Shown: one piece after another, positions 61,778 through 64,000 of the stretch
Position numbering within the stretch: the first letter of the stretch is position 1
Layout: the number at the start of each line of letters is the position of its first letter
Assembly: GCF_900100455.1 (NCBI RefSeq)
Contig: NZ_FNCV01000007.1
Location: 1 to 64,000 of the forward strand
DNA length: 64,000 nt
Source of the DNA: Roseospirillum parvum
GTDB taxonomy: Bacteria > Pseudomonadota > Alphaproteobacteria > Rhodospirillales > Rhodospirillaceae
Direction: 5' to 3'
Position numbers and translations under genes: made by a program
The notes under the pieces: model-generated
Databases searched by the model: none
What the model saw: the letters and a program-made list of their open reading frames with translations, nothing else
What the model was told of the DNA's origin: nothing

Positions 61778-62221
61778 TCACCCGGGGCTGCGATAGCGCA
61801 CCGGGCGTCCCTTGCCGTCGTGGGCCTTGCCGATGATCAGCCGGACCATCACCACCAGACTGTGGAGGGCGTCGATCAGCAGCACCACCACGCCCAGGCC
61901 GACCAGCATCGGGTCGAGGGTGATCTGGCCGAGGAAAATCAACGACAGGCCGCCAACCAGCAGACCCAGGTCGATCAGCCCATGGACGATGTTGCCGAGA
62001 TAGAAGTGGTGGATGCCGACCACCCCGAAGATGCCGCACAGGGCCACCGCCACGCCGAAGCTCTTGGGGCTTTCCGTCTGGGGTGGCCCGGCCGGGCCGC
62101 TGGGGTTGGTGAAGCCGCACCTGGGGCAGGCGGCGGCGAGGCTCGGCATGGCGGTGCCGCAGGCCATGCAGTACTTGGTGCCCGGGCGGATGCCGGCCGG
62201 ACCCTTGACGTCGATTGCCAC
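61778..62221 (-). CDS. zinc-ribbon TM2-domain membrane protein (1)
   Basis: 147 residues from GTG 62221. An N-terminal zinc ribbon (KYCMACGTAM with AACPRCGFTN) precedes a TM2 domain of two helices (GIFGVVGIHHFYLGNIVHGL). A third hydrophobic stretch (MLVGLGVVVLLIDALHSLVV) follows. TM2 proteins are small membrane proteins of unknown function. A related gene lies just upstream, separated by foldable repeats. Confidence 0.85.
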   Translation of the reverse strand: MAIDVKGPAGIRPGTKYCMACGTAMPSLAAACPRCGFTNPSGPAGPPQTESPKSFGVAVALCGIFGVVGIHHFYLGNIVHGLIDLGLLVGGLSLIFLGQITLDPMLVGLGVVVLLIDALHSLVVMVRLIIGKAHDGKGRPVRYRSPG

Positions 62222-62245
62222 GGTGTGCCTCCCCGCGCCCAGCCC

Positions 62246-62393
62246 CTAGAGCGTTTTGCGCTTGAACGGAATCACTGTCTTCAGGGGTCCGGTTCGCAAA
62301 ACGCTCTCGATTCAATAATTTAGAGCACGGCCCCGCGTTTAAACCGTTTAAACGGGGTCACTTTGCGACCCCGTTTAAACGCGACGTGCTCTA
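62246..62393. repeat. two TAGAGC-type hairpin repeats between the TM2 genes
   Basis: Element one has arms AGAGCGTTTTGCG (62248-62260) and its complement (62295-62307). Element two has outer arms TAGAGCACG (62321-62329, 62385-62393) and a perfect 15-bp inner stem CGTTTAAACGGGGTC (62345-62359 with 62367-62381). The right outer arm includes the stop codon of the upstream TM2 gene. Confidence 0.92.
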
Positions 62394-62765
62394 GCGCTTC
62401 AGGGGCAGGCCGTTCTTGTCCTTGAACGAGCCGACCAGGATCATCACGAAGTCGATCAGGGTCCAGATGCCGAACGCCCCCAGGGTGAGCAGCATCAGGA
62501 TGCCGGTGACGATCTTGCCGACATAGAAGCGGTGGATGCCGAACGAGCCGAGAAAGAAGCAGAGCAGCGCCGCCGGCACCATGCCCTTGTCCGACACCCC
62601 CATGCTGGCCGCCGGGTTGGGCGCCCCGCAATGGGGGCAGGCGGCGGCGGTGACGGCCATCTGGCCGCCGCAGGTGGCGCAGTGGATCAGCCCGCCCGGC
62701 GTCGGCGCGGCGGGGGCCCCGCTGGCAGGCTGGGCGGCGGACGACGGGGCGGCAGCATCGGCCAT
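62391..62765 (-). CDS. zinc-ribbon TM2-domain membrane protein (2)
   Basis: 124 residues. An Ala/Pro-rich start, a zinc ribbon (IHCATCGGQM with AACPHCGAPN) and a TM2 domain (FFLGSFGIHRFYVGKIVTGI, then WTLIDFVMILVG) are seen. It is probably a paralogue of the downstream gene. Its TAG stop is inside the end of a repeat element, as if the element had inserted at the stop. Confidence 0.87.
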   Translation of the reverse strand: MADAAAPSSAAQPASGAPAAPTPGGLIHCATCGGQMAVTAAACPHCGAPNPAASMGVSDKGMVPAALLCFFLGSFGIHRFYVGKIVTGILMLLTLGAFGIWTLIDFVMILVGSFKDKNGLPLKR

Positions 62766-62902
62766 GACGTGGGTTTCCCTCCAAGGACATGGGCTGCACC
62801 GACCGGGGCCATGGGTCCCTCACCCGCCCCGGGCGGCTGGCAGAGGAGAAAGTGTAGCCGCTTTCGCCCCGCCGGACCACCACGCCGGGACCCGGCGCGG
62901 GC

Positions 62903-62934
62903 AAAAAAAAGCCGTGGGGACAAGGCCCCACGGC
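62903..62934 (-). terminator. rho-independent terminator of the small RNA
   Basis: A 9-bp stem GCCGTGGGG (62911-62919) with CCCCACGGC (62926-62934), 6-base loop, followed leftward by eight T on the minus strand (A8 at 62903-62910). No leftward protein gene lies to its right in the 220 bases before the next rightward gene, which is what points to an RNA gene. Confidence 0.93.
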
Positions 62935-63007
62935 TCGGAGTCTAGGGAGGAAACGTCCAGAAAGCGCAACCCGGGACCCACCGGTCCGGCAGCTCCCGTG
63001 CTGCACT
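62903..63007 (-). ncRNA. alpha-r8 / mmgR (Rfam suhB) small RNA
   Basis: Read leftward, a promoter-like pair TTGCGA ... GATAGC (63014-63019) precedes a segment of about 105 bases that ends in a perfect terminator. It contains CTTTCTGGACG followed by TTTCCTCCCTAGACTC; the unpaired 10-mer UUUCCUCCCU is the hallmark of alpha-r8 RNAs, known in Sinorhizobium as mmgR (PHB granule control). A hairpin from CCGGACC with GGTCCCGG lies upstream of it. Such RNAs bind mRNA near Shine-Dalgarno sites. The start is estimated from the -10 box, and the family call is from memory of the conserved motif. Confidence 0.78.
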
Positions 63008-63154
63008 GCAAAAGCTATCACCGGGCCGGCGGGCCTCGCAAGCCTATTTTTTAATCGTGCCTAAAAAACATTCATTGACCGGGATTGGGCATCCCCTGGC
63101 ACGGCGTTTGCTGATTACCCGGGGACTGAAGCCCCCCGACCCGGACTCCCCGCC

Positions 63155-63979
63155 ATGACCACCGCCCGCCCCCTGCTTCCGCCGCTCTGCCTCGCCCTGG
63201 CCCTGCTTGCCGCCCTGCTCCCGGCGGCGGCGCGGGCCGGCACGGCCGATCTGTGCCGCGCCGCGGCGGCCCGGCAGGAGGCCGCCCACGGCCTGCCGGA
63301 GCACCTTCTGTCGGCCATCGCGCTGTCGGAATCGGGGCGCTGGGACCCGGCCCGGGGGGAAAGTTATGCCTGGCCGTGGACCGTCACCAACGGCGGACCG
63401 GGCAGGTATTTCCCCACCAAGGCCGCCGCCCTGGCCGAGGTGCGCCGCCTGCAGGCGGCCGGCGAGACCAACATCGACGTCGGCTGCCTGCAGATCAACC
63501 TGGGCTACCACGGGCAGCACTTCGCCTCGCTCGACGCCGCCTTCGACCCCGACACCAACGCCGCCTACGCGGCCGACTTCCTGAGCCGCCTGTACGCCGA
63601 AAGCGGCAGTTGGCGCACCGCGGCGGCGCACTATCATTCGCGCACGCCGCATCTGGGGGCGCGCTATCAGGCCAAGGTGGTGCGCCTGTGGAACGCCGAG
63701 AAGGCGCGCGGTCCCCTCGCCCCGACCGCACCCCAGGCGACCGACGACGGCCGCGCCGTGGCCGCCGAGATCGCCGCCGCCGCCCGCGCCGAGGCCCAGG
63801 CCCGGGCCGCCGCCGTGCAGGCCGAGGCGGAACGCCGGGCCGCCGAACTGGCCCGCGAACGCACCGTGAAGCAGGCCCACCGGGTGGCCGATCTGGCCCG
63901 CGCCAAGGCGCTGGCCGAGCTGTGGCGGGAACGCCGGCTGGCCGCCTGGAAGGCGCGCCAGGAGCAGGACGATTCCTGA
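63155..63979 (+). CDS. lytic-transglycosylase-like periplasmic protein
   Basis: 274 residues with a signal peptide (AxA site near 27). An SLT-type domain follows with catalytic Glu in LLSAIALSESGRWDP, then NIDVGCLQINLGYHG and AAHYHSRTPHLGARYQAKV. The last 75 residues are a highly charged Ala/Glu/Arg coiled coil, unusual for the family. It should cleave peptidoglycan in the periplasm. ATG 63155. The gap 62766-63154 holds the small RNA and otherwise nothing I can name. Confidence 0.88.
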   Translation: MTTARPLLPPLCLALALLAALLPAAARAGTADLCRAAAARQEAAHGLPEHLLSAIALSESGRWDPARGESYAWPWTVTNGGPGRYFPTKAAALAEVRRLQAAGETNIDVGCLQINLGYHGQHFASLDAAFDPDTNAAYAADFLSRLYAESGSWRTAAAHYHSRTPHLGARYQAKVVRLWNAEKARGPLAPTAPQATDDGRAVAAEIAAAARAEAQARAAAVQAEAERRAAELARERTVKQAHRVADLARAKALAELWRERRLAAWKARQEQDDS

Positions 63980-64000
63980 TCCGTCCCCCGCTCCGGCGCC

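Noticed and set aside
62903-63007. 6S RNA or signal-recognition-particle RNA
   Set aside because: Too short for 6S and lacking the GGAAGNA tetraloop region of 4.5S RNA; the CCUCCCU motif fits alpha-r8 instead.

Overview
The window is GC-rich chromosomal DNA from an alphaproteobacterium, most likely of the Rhodospirillales. The evidence is the gene content: ChpT-type phosphotransferase, plant-type glutamate-cysteine ligase, ELM1-like protein, ModD, a bacterial hopanoid pathway, a LysR gene behind trxB, an alpha-r8 (mmgR/suhB) small RNA and a TipN-like polarity protein. Except for the tail of an IS630-type transposase at the left edge, the genes look vertically inherited. I saw no tRNA, rRNA, CRISPR array or prophage.

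Layout. 0-2.2 kb: transposase tail and a chemoreceptor. 2.5-10.6 kb: housekeeping genes (chorismate mutase, gshA, rsmE, ubiA, a methyltransferase, pyrE, an enoyl-CoA hydratase, an ELM1-like gene, a PfkB kinase). 10.6-11.2 kb: complex hairpin and tandem repeats. 11.2-16.7 kb: one leftward operon in which a SpoIIE phosphatase, an RsbW-like kinase and a STAS protein are followed by an Mla-type lipid transporter (permease, ATPase, MCE protein, lipoprotein). 16.9-20.3 kb: a NarL-type regulator, an unknown gene and ettA. 20.5-27.1 kb: trmJ, a DUF2927-like gene, cimA and a large REC-PAS-HisKA-PAS-PAS-GGDEF-EAL protein. 27.3-34.8 kb: cysS, gltX, nadE and the TipN-like coiled-coil protein, with giant palindromes at 28.7-29.1 and 34.9-35.3 kb. 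35.3-41.3 kb: an atypical gamma-glutamyltransferase, an HpnB-HpnD fusion and squalene-hopene cyclase. 41.4-49.9 kb: DsbA-like protein, a SLOG protein, phospholipase D-VTT fusion, EEP hydrolase, Lrp, peroxiredoxin, thioredoxin reductase, LysR and a small Tat-type protein. 49.9-56.4 kb: cheR, cheB, cheY, a fused cheA-cheW-REC, and chpT. 56.5-64 kb: moaA, nadK, chaC, a secreted Cys-rich protein, modD with an MFS transporter, two TM2 proteins, the small RNA and a lytic transglycosylase-like protein.

Three themes tie the genes together. The first is envelope lipids (Mla operon, hopanoid genes, phospholipase D). The second is signalling (Rsb-type partner switch, chemotaxis, ChpT, c-di-GMP). The third is thiol redox and glutathione (gshA, ggt, chaC, trxB, peroxiredoxin, DsbA-like, LysR). 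The two most unusual things are the partner-switch cassette built into a lipid-transport operon, and a family of composite palindromes that share a mirrored hairpin architecture. At each of these palindromes the strand composition flips from C/A-rich on the left to G/T-rich on the right, whatever the direction of the genes.
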